The position numbers were made by a program, and so were the translations under genes. The notes under the pieces were generated by a model. It did no database searches and was not told the DNA's origin. It saw only the letters and a program-made list of their open reading frames with translations. A stretch of DNA of 64,000 bases, taken from assembly GCF_000519185.1 (NCBI RefSeq), contig NZ_JAFA01000029.1, forward strand, positions 39,005 to 103,004, read 5' to 3'. This DNA comes from Paraburkholderia nodosa DSM 21604. GTDB taxonomy: Bacteria; Pseudomonadota; Gammaproteobacteria; Burkholderiales; Burkholderiaceae. How positions within the stretch are numbered: position 1 is the stretch's first letter; each line of letters starts with the position of its first letter. Positions 9,508-17,330 of this stretch are shown here, piece by piece.

Positions 9508-9939
9508 CGGCTTCTTGGCGGGGTTCAAAAACGGGGTGATAACACCACCGGCTGCGCGCAGTCGGCGAAACACCTGGATTTTGCCTGAATTTGCAGCGGG
9601 CCGGGGGCCAAGCGTGCAGGTATTTCATATCGTGGAAAGCGCTTGCGCAATGTTAATTGACCGGAAAGTCGGCGCGTTTGCCTTGATCGGCGGCCCGCGC
9701 GCTGAAAACGTTTCCGCGCCGGAGCCCCGTTGCATAAGGCTTTGCGCCGCGATACAGGCGATTCGGTATCGGCTCAGTAGTTTTATGGATCGTACCCTTG
9801 ATTGACTGTCAAGCTGGTAAAGACCCTTGTGAAAAGAGAAGTGAATCGGGGAGTCTTATATAAGAATTTTGTCCCGCAAGGCTCGCCGACGCCCATCATA
9901 ATGGTTGCCTTGCTAATCAATTCGTGGTCTCATTCCTCT
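9508..9939. other. 432-bp divergent promoter region, icd / marR
   Basis: Contains the divergent promoters of icd and the MarR gene. The right half is AT-richer (GTCTTATATAAGAATT at about 9854) and ends with the operator-like repeat at 9900-9921. No reading frame is supported. Confidence 0.5.
9900..9921 (+). promoter_or_regulatory. MarR operator-like repeat, copy 1
   Basis: A 22-bp sequence beginning AATGGTTG and ending CTTGCTAATCAAT sits 18 bp before the marR start. It recurs at 10383-10404 with 20 of 22 bases identical. It contains the TTAGCAAG-type half-site (on the reverse strand) seen in SlyA/MarR sites and is a loose palindrome of two ATTGATTA-like arms. Autoregulation is inferred. Confidence 0.6.
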
Positions 9940-10356
9940 ATGTTCGATCACTGCCTTTACTTCAATTCGTCGGCGCTCGCGCGGCTCGTGGAGCGCGAGT
10001 GGAGCGCCGCCTATGCGACGTTCGGCCTCACGCCCGCGCAAGGCTTCGTGCTTCGCGTCGTGCTGGCAAAGCCCGGATGCCTCGCGAGCGATGTCGCGCA
10101 GACGCTCGGCATCGCGCGGCCCACCGCGACGCGTCTCGTCGACAACCTGTGCGAGAAGGATTTGCTCGAGCGCCGCCAGGGCGAGGCCGATGGCCGCGAA
10201 TGGGGACTCTTTCCCACGGCGGGCGGCACGGCGCTCGACGGCCCGATCAACGGCGCGAGCGCCGAAGTCGCGCGGCGCCTGCGTGCGCAAGTGGGCACGG
10301 ACCTGTTCGAGTCGACGGTCACCGGCATGCGCAAGATCCGCAAGGGACTCGGGTAA
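9940..10356 (+). CDS. MarR-family transcriptional regulator
   Basis: 138 residues with the MarR winged helix-turn-helix: GLTPAQGFVLRVV, then LASDVAQTLGIARPTATRLVDNL (recognition region), then the wing LLERRQGEADGREWGLFPT. These dimeric repressors respond to small ligands, often phenolics. The start at 9940 (MFDHCLYF) is chosen because the fold begins there; a longer frame reaches 9802 but its first 46 residues have no family character. The operator-like repeat precedes both this gene and the next, suggesting an autoregulated pair. Confidence 0.85.
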   Translation: MFDHCLYFNSSALARLVEREWSAAYATFGLTPAQGFVLRVVLAKPGCLASDVAQTLGIARPTATRLVDNLCEKDLLERRQGEADGREWGLFPTAGGTALDGPINGASAEVARRLRAQVGTDLFESTVTGMRKIRKGLG

Positions 10357-10382
10357 GGCGCTCGCGCCTTTTCTAAACATCC

Positions 10383-10404
10383 AATGATTGTCTTGCTAAT
10401 CAAT
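10383..10404 (+). promoter_or_regulatory. MarR operator-like repeat, copy 2
   Basis: Second copy of the 22-bp repeat (AATGATTG then TCTTGCTAATCAAT), 13 bp before the start of the small membrane-protein gene at 10418. The two copies differ at only two positions. Confidence 0.6.
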
Positions 10405-10417
10405 AAGGAGAAGAGCG

Positions 10418-10666
10418 ATGAACGAAGCGGCGCTAAAAGGGACGGGGGAGGAAGCCTGGCGTTGGGCGATTGGCGTGGCGATCGCCGGGCTGGCGGTGGG
10501 CGGCGTGGTGGCGGCGATTCTCGTCATGCCACGCGCCGTGGAGGCGAACAACCGCGCGTGCGTGAACGCCTACGCCAACGACCTGCACGCGGATCTCGCG
10601 GCGTTCGCCCAAGACCCGGCGTGGCAGGCGCAATACGTCGAGGCGCTCACGGCGTGCGCGCGCTGA
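10418..10666 (+). CDS. Small single-pass membrane protein, unknown
   Basis: 82 residues behind a good ribosome site (AAGGAGAAGAGCG). Residues about 15-38 (WRWAIGVAIAGLAVGGVVAA) form one hydrophobic helix; the rest (ANNRACVNAYANDLHADLAA) is soluble and has two cysteines (a CVNAY site and a terminal TACAR). I do not recognise a family. It lies 61 bp behind marR and shares its operator-like sequence, so it is probably the regulated target of that MarR protein. Confidence 0.65.
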   Translation: MNEAALKGTGEEAWRWAIGVAIAGLAVGGVVAAILVMPRAVEANNRACVNAYANDLHADLAAFAQDPAWQAQYVEALTACAR

Positions 10667-10690
10667 ACGGGCACGCCGCGCGCCGCCACG

Positions 10691-11515
10691 TTACTTGCGG
10701 TTCAGGAACGCGAGCAGGTCGGCGTTGACCTGACCGGCCATCGTCGTGCACATGCCGTGCGGGCCGCCCGGATAGATCTTGAGCGTCGCGTCCTTGACGA
10801 TCTTCGCGGAGAGCTTGCCCGCATCGTCGATCGGCACGATCTGGTCGTCGTCGCCGTGCAGGATCAGCGTGGGCACGTCGAACTTCTCGAGGTCTTCCGT
10901 GTAATCGACCTCGGAGAACTCGTGCACGCAGTCGTGCAGCGCGAGGATGCCGCCCCACATGCCCTGCTGCCAGAACGAGTCGATCACGCCCTGCGAGACC
11001 TTCGCACCGCTGCGGTTGTAGCCGTAGAACGGCACGGCCAGGTCCTTGAAGAATTGCGAGCGGTCGTCGATCACGCCCTTGCGGATGCCGTCGAACACAT
11101 CCTTGGGCAGGCCGCCCGGATTCTTTTCGCTCTTGATCATGATGGGCGGCACCGCGCCGATCAGCACCGCGCCCGAGACGCGCTTCGTGCCGTGGCGACC
11201 GATGTAGCGCGCGACTTCGCCGCCGCCCGTGGAGTGGCCGACGAGCGTGGCGTCCTGTACGTCGAGCTTGTCGAGCAGGTCGGCCAGGTCGTCGGCCCAG
11301 GTGTCCATGTCGTTGCCCTTGGCGGGCTGATCGGAGCGGCCGTGGCCGCGGCGGTCGTGCGCGATCGTGCGAAAGCCGTTTTGCACGAGAAAGAGCATTT
11401 GAGCGTCCCAGGCGTCGGCGGTAAGCGGCCAGCCGTGGGAGAAAACGACGGGCTTGCCGCTGCCCCAATCCTTGTAATACATCGACGTGCCATCGCGGGT
11501 GGTGAAGGTGCTCAT
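10691..11515 (-). CDS. Alpha/beta hydrolase, cofactor-free chloroperoxidase type
   Basis: 274 residues of the non-haem haloperoxidase/esterase group of the alpha/beta hydrolase fold. The oxyanion region is SHGWPLTADAWDAQM, the nucleophile is Ser95 in GHSTGGGEVARY, the acid is in HGDDDQIVPI and the histidine in PGGPHGMC. Enzymes with this pattern act on esters or short peracids and can halogenate in vitro through peracetic acid; the natural substrate is unknown. Ribosome site and ATG at 11515 are clear. No operon partner. Confidence 0.88.
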   Translation of the reverse strand: MSTFTTRDGTSMYYKDWGSGKPVVFSHGWPLTADAWDAQMLFLVQNGFRTIAHDRRGHGRSDQPAKGNDMDTWADDLADLLDKLDVQDATLVGHSTGGGEVARYIGRHGTKRVSGAVLIGAVPPIMIKSEKNPGGLPKDVFDGIRKGVIDDRSQFFKDLAVPFYGYNRSGAKVSQGVIDSFWQQGMWGGILALHDCVHEFSEVDYTEDLEKFDVPTLILHGDDDQIVPIDDAGKLSAKIVKDATLKIYPGGPHGMCTTMAGQVNADLLAFLNRK

Positions 11516-11794
11516 GGAAACGCTCCAGTTTCTTTTACAGCATCACAAAGCAGGCAGACGCCGGCGCGTCGGCGCGCGCGGTCGCGCTTCGCGCGGCGGT
11601 GTGTGGCGGCGTCCAGGGAGGGGCGATGCGGGTGGAACGTGCCGGCACCTGCGCGTCGCGGAAAGAGGCAGGGGGCACGCGGGTCAGTATAGAGAGAACG
11701 TCATAGCGATGCCGCGAAGCTGTGCGGCCTGAAATCGGCTCTGCGCCGCGGACGTTTGCAGACGGCTTGTCAGCTTCAACCTCGCCGCGCCCGG

Positions 11795-12703
11795 CTAGGC
11801 GATTTCCGCGCCGACTGCATCGCGCAGATAGTCGCCGAGGAACTCGACAAAACTGCGCAGCTTCGCGGAGAGCTTGTTGCGCTCGAGATAGATCGCGTGA
11901 ATATCGGCGTTCGGCAGCGCCCAATCCGTAAGCAGCGGCACGAGTTCGCCGCGCTCGACAGGCTCGCCGATTTCCCACTGCGAGCGCACGACGATGCCGC
12001 GACCGTCGAGTGCCCAGCGCAGCACGGTGCTGCCGTCGTTGCTCGACAGCGCGCCGTCGACCTTCACGGTTTCCGTGCGCTTGCCCCGCGTGAAGTGCCA
12101 GGTGCCATATGCCGAGTCGTTTTCGCGCAGGACGATGCACGCGTGGCGCGTGAGATCGTGCGGCGCCGATGGCTTGCCGTGCCGCGTCAAATACGCCGGC
12201 GACGCGCACACGACGCGCCGGTTCTTCAGCAGCAACCGCGCGTTGATGCGCGCGTCGGGCACCTCGCCGAAGCGGATGCCGAGATCGAAGCCTTCTTCCT
12301 GAAGACTGAGCGGCCGCTCCGTCAATTGCAGCTGAATCTTCATCGAGGGAAAGCGCTCGATATAGGCGGACACCGCGGGCGCGACATGCGCACGGCCAAA
12401 ACCAAACGACGCGTTCACGCGCAGCAGCCCGGCCGGTTCGCCGCGGCTGCGCGTGACGAGTTGTTCCAGTTCCGAGAGTTCGTCGAGGATGCGCGAGCCG
12501 TTCGCGAGATAAAGCTCGCCTTCCGGCGTGAGAGAAAGACGCCGCGTGGTGCGGTTCACGAGCCGCACGCCAAGCCGCTGCTCCAGTTGCGCGAGCCGCT
12601 TGCTCACGGCGGGCGGCGTGACCCCCAGCTCGCGTGCCGCCGCCGCCAGATTGCGGTTGCGTGCTACGAGCGCAAACAGATTCAGATCGGAAAACGCGTC
12701 CAT
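11795..12703 (-). CDS. LysR-type regulator (CrgA/DmlR-like group)
   Basis: 302 residues. The helix-turn-helix is LAAAARELGVTPPAVSKRLAQLE with the group-typical VRLVNRTTRRLSLTPEGE, followed by FGRAHVAPAVSAYIERFP of the effector domain. Transcribed away from the dehalogenase gene at 12820 across a 116-bp gap, the usual arrangement of a LysR regulator and its target. It may control the dehalogenase, leuC-leuD and transporter genes that follow. The inducer is unknown. Confidence 0.88.
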   Translation of the reverse strand: MDAFSDLNLFALVARNRNLAAAARELGVTPPAVSKRLAQLEQRLGVRLVNRTTRRLSLTPEGELYLANGSRILDELSELEQLVTRSRGEPAGLLRVNASFGFGRAHVAPAVSAYIERFPSMKIQLQLTERPLSLQEEGFDLGIRFGEVPDARINARLLLKNRRVVCASPAYLTRHGKPSAPHDLTRHACIVLRENDSAYGTWHFTRGKRTETVKVDGALSSNDGSTVLRWALDGRGIVVRSQWEIGEPVERGELVPLLTDWALPNADIHAIYLERNKLSAKLRSFVEFLGDYLRDAVGAEIA

Positions 12704-12819
12704 CGCGCCGCTCCCTTGGCTTGCATGATTCGTTCCTGAAAGTTACGACCGGATTGCTTTTGCGGAAACCCAATCGCCCAAGGCATCAATTAGACTGCAT
12801 GCAACCTCGGGAGACAAGC

Positions 12820-13698
12820 ATGTTCGACGGTTTCACTCGCGCTTCGGCAGACATCGATGGCGTTCGCATTCACGCCATCAAGGGCGGACGCGGCCCCGCG
12901 CTGCTGCTCCTGCACGGCCATCCGCAAACGCACGCCATCTGGCACAAGGTGGCGCCGACGCTCGCGGAACACTTCACGGTGATTGCCGCCGACCTGCGCG
13001 GCTACGGCGACAGCGGCAAACCGCAGGGCACGCCCGACCACGCGAACTACGCGAAGCGCCGCATGGCGCTCGATCAGGTGGCGCTCATGCGCGGCCTCGG
13101 CTTTACGTCGTTCGCGGTCATGGGTCACGACCGGGGCGGACGCGTCGCCGCGCGCATGGCGATCGACCATCCGGACGCGGTCGCGCGGCTCATTACGCTC
13201 GACGTCGCGCCAACCGTAGCGATGTACGAGCAAACGTCGTTCGAATTCGCGCGCGCTTACTGGCACTGGTTCTTTCTCGTGCGCCCGGCGCCGTTTCCGG
13301 AAACGCTGATATGCGCCGACCCCGATCTGTACCTGAAGCAGACCATGGGCGCGCGCAGCGCAGGGCTCGCGCCCTTCGCGCCCGAGGCCTACGCGGAGTA
13401 TTTGCGCTGCCTCTCGGACCCGGCGACGGCACACGGCATCTGCGAGGACTATCGGGCGTCGATCACCATCGACCTCGAACACGACCGAGCGGATCTGGCG
13501 GCGGGCAAGCGCATCAAGTGCCCGTTCTTCGCGTTGTGGGGCGCGCACGGCACGGTTGGCCAGTGCTTTGATCCGTTGGCCGAGTGGCGTAGCTGGAACG
13601 CCGGCGTGAGCGGCGCGGCGCTGCCGTGCGGCCACTACCTCGCGGAAGAAGCGCCCCAGTTGCTCCTCGAACGCGTGCTGCCGTTTCTGCAGCGCTGA
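12820..13698 (+). CDS. Fluoroacetate/haloacetate dehalogenase
   Basis: 292 residues, alpha/beta hydrolase fold, predicted to hydrolyse haloacetates to glycolate. Residue pattern matches the characterised fluoroacetate dehalogenases of Burkholderia FA1 and Rhodopseudomonas: nucleophile Asp104 in GHDRGGR with carboxylate-binding Arg105 and Arg108, Asp128 in the triad, halide-pocket His149-Trp150, Tyr211 in CEDYRA and His272 in CGHYLAEEAP. The ATG at 12820 follows a GGGAGA ribosome site; a longer upstream frame is non-family. Activity on the C-F bond is inferred from residues only. Followed 35 bp later by leuC. Confidence 0.9.
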   Translation: MFDGFTRASADIDGVRIHAIKGGRGPALLLLHGHPQTHAIWHKVAPTLAEHFTVIAADLRGYGDSGKPQGTPDHANYAKRRMALDQVALMRGLGFTSFAVMGHDRGGRVAARMAIDHPDAVARLITLDVAPTVAMYEQTSFEFARAYWHWFFLVRPAPFPETLICADPDLYLKQTMGARSAGLAPFAPEAYAEYLRCLSDPATAHGICEDYRASITIDLEHDRADLAAGKRIKCPFFALWGAHGTVGQCFDPLAEWRSWNAGVSGAALPCGHYLAEEAPQLLLERVLPFLQR

Positions 13699-13733
13699 TC
13701 CGTTCGTTCGTCATTTTTTAGTCGGGCTTCGTC

Positions 13734-15152
13734 ATGTCCTCACACACGCTTTACCGGAAACTGGTTGATTCGCACACCGTATCGATCGTCGACGCCGAGC
13801 ACGTTCTGCTCTACGCCGATCTGCACATCATGAACGAGTACACGAGCCCGCAAGCATTCGCGGGCCTGCGTGAGAAGGGCCTGCGCGTGCGCCGCCCGCG
13901 CCAGCAGATGGGCGTGGTCGATCACGTGATTCCCAGCAAGCCGGTGCCCGTGGCCGCGCGCACGATCGAGATCGTCGATGCCGCGAAGCAGGCGGCGAAT
14001 TTCACGCGCAACTGCGTGGAGCAGGGCATTCATCTGTTCGATATCCACGATCCCATGCAGGGCATCGAGCATGTGGTGGCGCCCGAGATCGGTCTGATTC
14101 GCCCCGGCATGGTCGTGCTGTGCGGCGACAGCCACACGACGACCTACGGCGCACTGGGCGCGCTCGGGTTCGGCATCGGCACCTCGGAAGTCGAGCACGT
14201 ATTGGCGACGCAGTCGCTCGTTTATCGCGTCGCGAAGGACATGCGCATCGTGGTGGACGGCGCGCTGCCGCCGGGCACGACATCGAAGGATCTCGTGCTG
14301 CACATCATTGCGAAGATCGGCGCGCAGGGCGCGCGCGGCTACGCCGTCGAATATGCGGGCGCAGCGATCGCCGGGCTTTCCGCCGAGGCGCGCATGACCC
14401 TCTGCAACATGACCGTGGAGGCGGGCGCGCGCGCCGCGTTGATCGCGCCGGACCGCACGACGCTCGACTACGTGGCCAGCAAGGTCCGCGACCTCGATGC
14501 GACGACGCTCGACGCCGCGTGCAGCGTGTGGTCGAAACTGCGTTCCGATGACGACGCGCATTTCGATATCGAGCATCGCTTCGACGCCGCGCGCGTGGCG
14601 CCGTACGTGACATGGGGGACGAGCCCGGACCAGGCGGTGCCGGTGGACGGCCGCATTCCCGAGGCAGCCGAAGGCGCGGGCCTCGACGCCGCGACGCTGC
14701 ACAAGGCGCTCGATTACATTGGCCTCGCCGCAGGCGCGCCGATCGAGGGCACGCCCATCGACCGCGTGTTCATCGGCTCCTGCACGAACGCGCGCATCGA
14801 GGATCTGCGCGCCGTCGCTCAGGTCGTGCGCGGCCGCAAGGTGGCCACGACCGTGCGCGCGATGGTCGTGCCGGGCTCGGGCATGGTGCGCGACCAGGCC
14901 GAGCGCGAAGGCATTGCGCAACTGCTGATCGACGCGGGCTTCGAGTGGCGCCAGCCGGGCTGCTCGATGTGTCTCGCGATGAACGACGACGTGCTCGCGC
15001 CGGGCGAACGCTGTGCGTCGACGACGAACCGCAATTTCGAAGGGCGCCAGGGGCGCGACAGCAAAACGCATTTGATGAGCCCTGCGATGGCCGCCGCCGC
15101 CGCGATAGCGGGCCGCATCGTCGACATTCGCAAGGAGCTTGCACATGGCTAA
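13734..15152 (+). CDS. leuC: LeuC-like isopropylmalate/methylmalate dehydratase, large subunit
   Basis: 472 residues, full-length aconitase-superfamily large subunit. [4Fe-4S] ligands lie in FIGSCTNARIEDL and in GCSMCLAMN; the N-terminus has DSHTVSIVD and a HIMNEYTSPQAF line rather than the classic LeuC DRHLVHEVTSPQAF, so it is divergent from biosynthetic LeuC. It should isomerise or hydrate a 2-alkylmalate-type acid. Overlaps leuD by 8 bp and sits between a dehalogenase and an anion transporter, without leuA or leuB, which suggests a catabolic role with a substrate such as a methylated or halogen-derived malate. Confidence 0.88.
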   Translation: MSSHTLYRKLVDSHTVSIVDAEHVLLYADLHIMNEYTSPQAFAGLREKGLRVRRPRQQMGVVDHVIPSKPVPVAARTIEIVDAAKQAANFTRNCVEQGIHLFDIHDPMQGIEHVVAPEIGLIRPGMVVLCGDSHTTTYGALGALGFGIGTSEVEHVLATQSLVYRVAKDMRIVVDGALPPGTTSKDLVLHIIAKIGAQGARGYAVEYAGAAIAGLSAEARMTLCNMTVEAGARAALIAPDRTTLDYVASKVRDLDATTLDAACSVWSKLRSDDDAHFDIEHRFDAARVAPYVTWGTSPDQAVPVDGRIPEAAEGAGLDAATLHKALDYIGLAAGAPIEGTPIDRVFIGSCTNARIEDLRAVAQVVRGRKVATTVRAMVVPGSGMVRDQAEREGIAQLLIDAGFEWRQPGCSMCLAMNDDVLAPGERCASTTNRNFEGRQGRDSKTHLMSPAMAAAAAIAGRIVDIRKELAHG

Positions 15153-15783
15153 GCCGTTCATGATCTCGGGCGTTGCCGCCCCGCTGCCGGTCAACAACCT
15201 CGATACCGACCAGATCATGCCCAAGCAGTTTCTGCTCGGCATCGATAAATCGGGACTCGCGCGCGGGCTGCTGTACGACTTGCGTGTCGACGCCGATGGC
15301 CGCGCGCGGGAGACGTTCGTGCTCAATCGCGCCGAATATCGCGGCGCGAAGGTGCTGATCGGCGGCTCGAACTTCGGCTGTGGATCGAGCCGCGAACACG
15401 CCGTGTGGGGCCTTCAGCAGGCAGGTTTCGAAGCCGTGATCGCGCCGAGCTATGGCGAGATCTTCTATTTCAACTCGATGAACAACCGGCTGCTGCTCGT
15501 CACGCTGCCGCCGCAACAGGTCGAGGCGCTGGTCGCGGAGATCGCGGACGGCGACGACAAGCATGTGTCGATCGATGTCGAAAACGAAGTCGTGATCGCG
15601 CCTTCGGGCGAGCGCTACGCGTTCTCGCTGCCGCCGCGCCAGAAGCAGATGCTCGTGGAAGGGCTCGACATGATCGGCATGACGCTGCGCCAGCAGGAAG
15701 CGATCGACGCGTTCGAGGCGAAACACTGGGCCGCGCAGCCGTGGTGCCGCATCGACCTGCCGGCGCAGCAGCAGCGCGGTTGA
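15145..15783 (+). CDS. leuD: LeuD-like dehydratase, small subunit
   Basis: 212 residues, the swivelling domain partner of LeuC. Signature NNLDTDQIMPKQF and the substrate loop IGGSNFGCGSSREHAVWGL are intact. The ATG at 15145 has a good AAGGAG site at 15132-15137 inside the end of leuC, implying translational coupling and a heterodimer. Biosynthetic and catabolic LeuD proteins cannot be told apart reliably by eye. Confidence 0.9.
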   Translation: MAKPFMISGVAAPLPVNNLDTDQIMPKQFLLGIDKSGLARGLLYDLRVDADGRARETFVLNRAEYRGAKVLIGGSNFGCGSSREHAVWGLQQAGFEAVIAPSYGEIFYFNSMNNRLLLVTLPPQQVEALVAEIADGDDKHVSIDVENEVVIAPSGERYAFSLPPRQKQMLVEGLDMIGMTLRQQEAIDAFEAKHWAAQPWCRIDLPAQQQRG

Positions 15784-15844
15784 GCACCCGCAGTCAGCCC
15801 CTCATTCATAACCAGACCGTTCGCGCGACGCGCGCAACGGCACA

Positions 15845-15880
15845 GGGGCGCACTCACGCCACGCGCTGCGAGTGCGCCCC
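15845..15880 (+). promoter_or_regulatory. Hairpin between leuD and the MFS gene
   Basis: A perfect 11-bp stem, GGGGCGCACTC (15845-15855) with 15870-15880, and a 14-nt loop lies just before the ribosome site of the transporter. A second GC-rich imperfect hairpin precedes it (CCGTT...AACGG, about 15817-15840). There is no T tract, so a role in mRNA processing or partial attenuation is more likely than full termination. Confidence 0.55.
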
Positions 15881-15894
15881 GTATGGAGACACCC

Positions 15895-17211
15895 ATGAAC
15901 ATTGCCGCAGTCCATCCGCAGGACGCCGCCGCGCTGGAGCCCAGCGTCGTGCGCAAGGTCTCACGACGCATCACGCCGTTCATCATCGTCCTGTATTTCC
16001 TGAGCTTTCTGAACCGCGTGAACGTCGGCTTTGCCGGGCTCACGATGAATCATGACATCGGGCTCACGCAGGCCATGTTCGGCGTTGGCGCGGGGATTTT
16101 CTTCGTCGGCTATATCGCGGCCGGCATGCCGTCGAACCTCGCGTTGCAGCGCGTTGGCGCTCGCCGATGGATCGCGCTGCTGATGGTGGCATGGGGTCTG
16201 CTTTCCGCGGCCACGGCGTTCGTCACGGGCCCGTACAGCTTCTATACGCTGCGCTTCGTGCTCGGTCTCGCCGAAGCGGGTTTCTTTCCCGGCATCATTC
16301 TCTACCTGAGCTTCTGGTTTCCCGCGCGCCATCGCGCATTCGTCACTGCGATGTTCATGACCGCCGCACCGCTCTCGAACATGATCGGCTCGCCGATCTC
16401 GGGCGCGCTCATGAGCCTGGAGGGCGTGGCGCATCTGCACGGCTGGCAATGGCTGTTCCTCGTCGAGGGCGCGCCCACTGTGCTGCTCGGGATCGTTTCG
16501 TACTTCTATCTGACCGACCGGCCCGAGGACGCGCAGTGGCTCGCGCCCGCCGAGCGCGAGTGGCTGAGCGGCGAAATGCGGCGCGAACGCGAAGCGAAGG
16601 CGGCGCAGAGCCAGTCGAGCGTGTGGGGCGCCGTGAAGGACCCGCGCGTGCTGCTGCTCGCGCTCGTCTATGCGGGCACGTCGACCGGACTCTATGCCAT
16701 CGGCATCTGGGCGCCGATGATCATCCACCGCTTCGGCTTCAGCTACTTCGAACTGGGTCTTGTGAACGCAATTCCGAATCTGTTCGCGGTCGTCACGATG
16801 GTGCTCTGGGCGCGCAACTCGGACCGCACGAACGAACGGCGCCTGCACGTTGCGATTGCGTGTCTCGCGGCCGGTATCGGCATGCTGATGTCCGGACACG
16901 CCGCCAGCGCCATTGTGCTGATCATTGGGCTTTCGATCGCGAACTTCGGCATCAACGCGGCGAAGCCGCCGCTCTGGAGCATGCCCACGCAGTTTCTCTC
17001 GGGTTCTGCCGCGGCTGCGGGCATTGCGATCATCAACGCGATGGGCAGCCTCATCGGCGGCACGATCGGCCCGATGGTGATTGGCCGGCTGCGCGACCTG
17101 AGCGGCGACTATTCGCTGGGGCTGTATTTCGTCAGCGCGACGCTGCTCGTCTCGGCGGCGCTCGCGTTTGCGTTCGGCTTGCGCGGCCGAAGAATGCAGC
17201 CGCAGCCGTGA
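15895..17211 (+). CDS. MFS transporter, anion:cation symporter (ACS) type
   Basis: 438 residues with about 12 hydrophobic segments. Family marks are LSFLNRVNVGFAGLTM in the first loop, LRFVLGLAEAGFFPGI and SFWFPARHRA. ACS members import organic anions such as tartrate, phthalate or hexuronates with protons. The ATG at 15895 follows GGAGAC. It is the last gene of the dehalogenase-leuC-leuD run and is the likely importer of the acid they process. Confidence 0.85.
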   Translation: MNIAAVHPQDAAALEPSVVRKVSRRITPFIIVLYFLSFLNRVNVGFAGLTMNHDIGLTQAMFGVGAGIFFVGYIAAGMPSNLALQRVGARRWIALLMVAWGLLSAATAFVTGPYSFYTLRFVLGLAEAGFFPGIILYLSFWFPARHRAFVTAMFMTAAPLSNMIGSPISGALMSLEGVAHLHGWQWLFLVEGAPTVLLGIVSYFYLTDRPEDAQWLAPAEREWLSGEMRREREAKAAQSQSSVWGAVKDPRVLLLALVYAGTSTGLYAIGIWAPMIIHRFGFSYFELGLVNAIPNLFAVVTMVLWARNSDRTNERRLHVAIACLAAGIGMLMSGHAASAIVLIIGLSIANFGINAAKPPLWSMPTQFLSGSAAAAGIAIINAMGSLIGGTIGPMVIGRLRDLSGDYSLGLYFVSATLLVSAALAFAFGLRGRRMQPQP

Positions 17212-17330
17212 AATGAGCGGGCCGGCCCGCGCAGGTTGCGGCGAGGGCCAGAAGAGGCACTGCACGGTTCAGGCATCGCATACCGCGCGATACGCGATAA
17301 TCGCCCTTTATCGATTCGCGCATCTCTCGT

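Noticed and set aside
7198..9588. A nearly 800-codon open frame antisense to icd
   Set aside because: Same cause: it exactly shadows the isocitrate dehydrogenase gene, crosses its terminator and has no domain.
15817..15880. Rho-independent terminator after leuD
   Set aside because: The hairpins are strong but there is no T run, and the transporter ribosome site follows immediately, so the operon probably continues.
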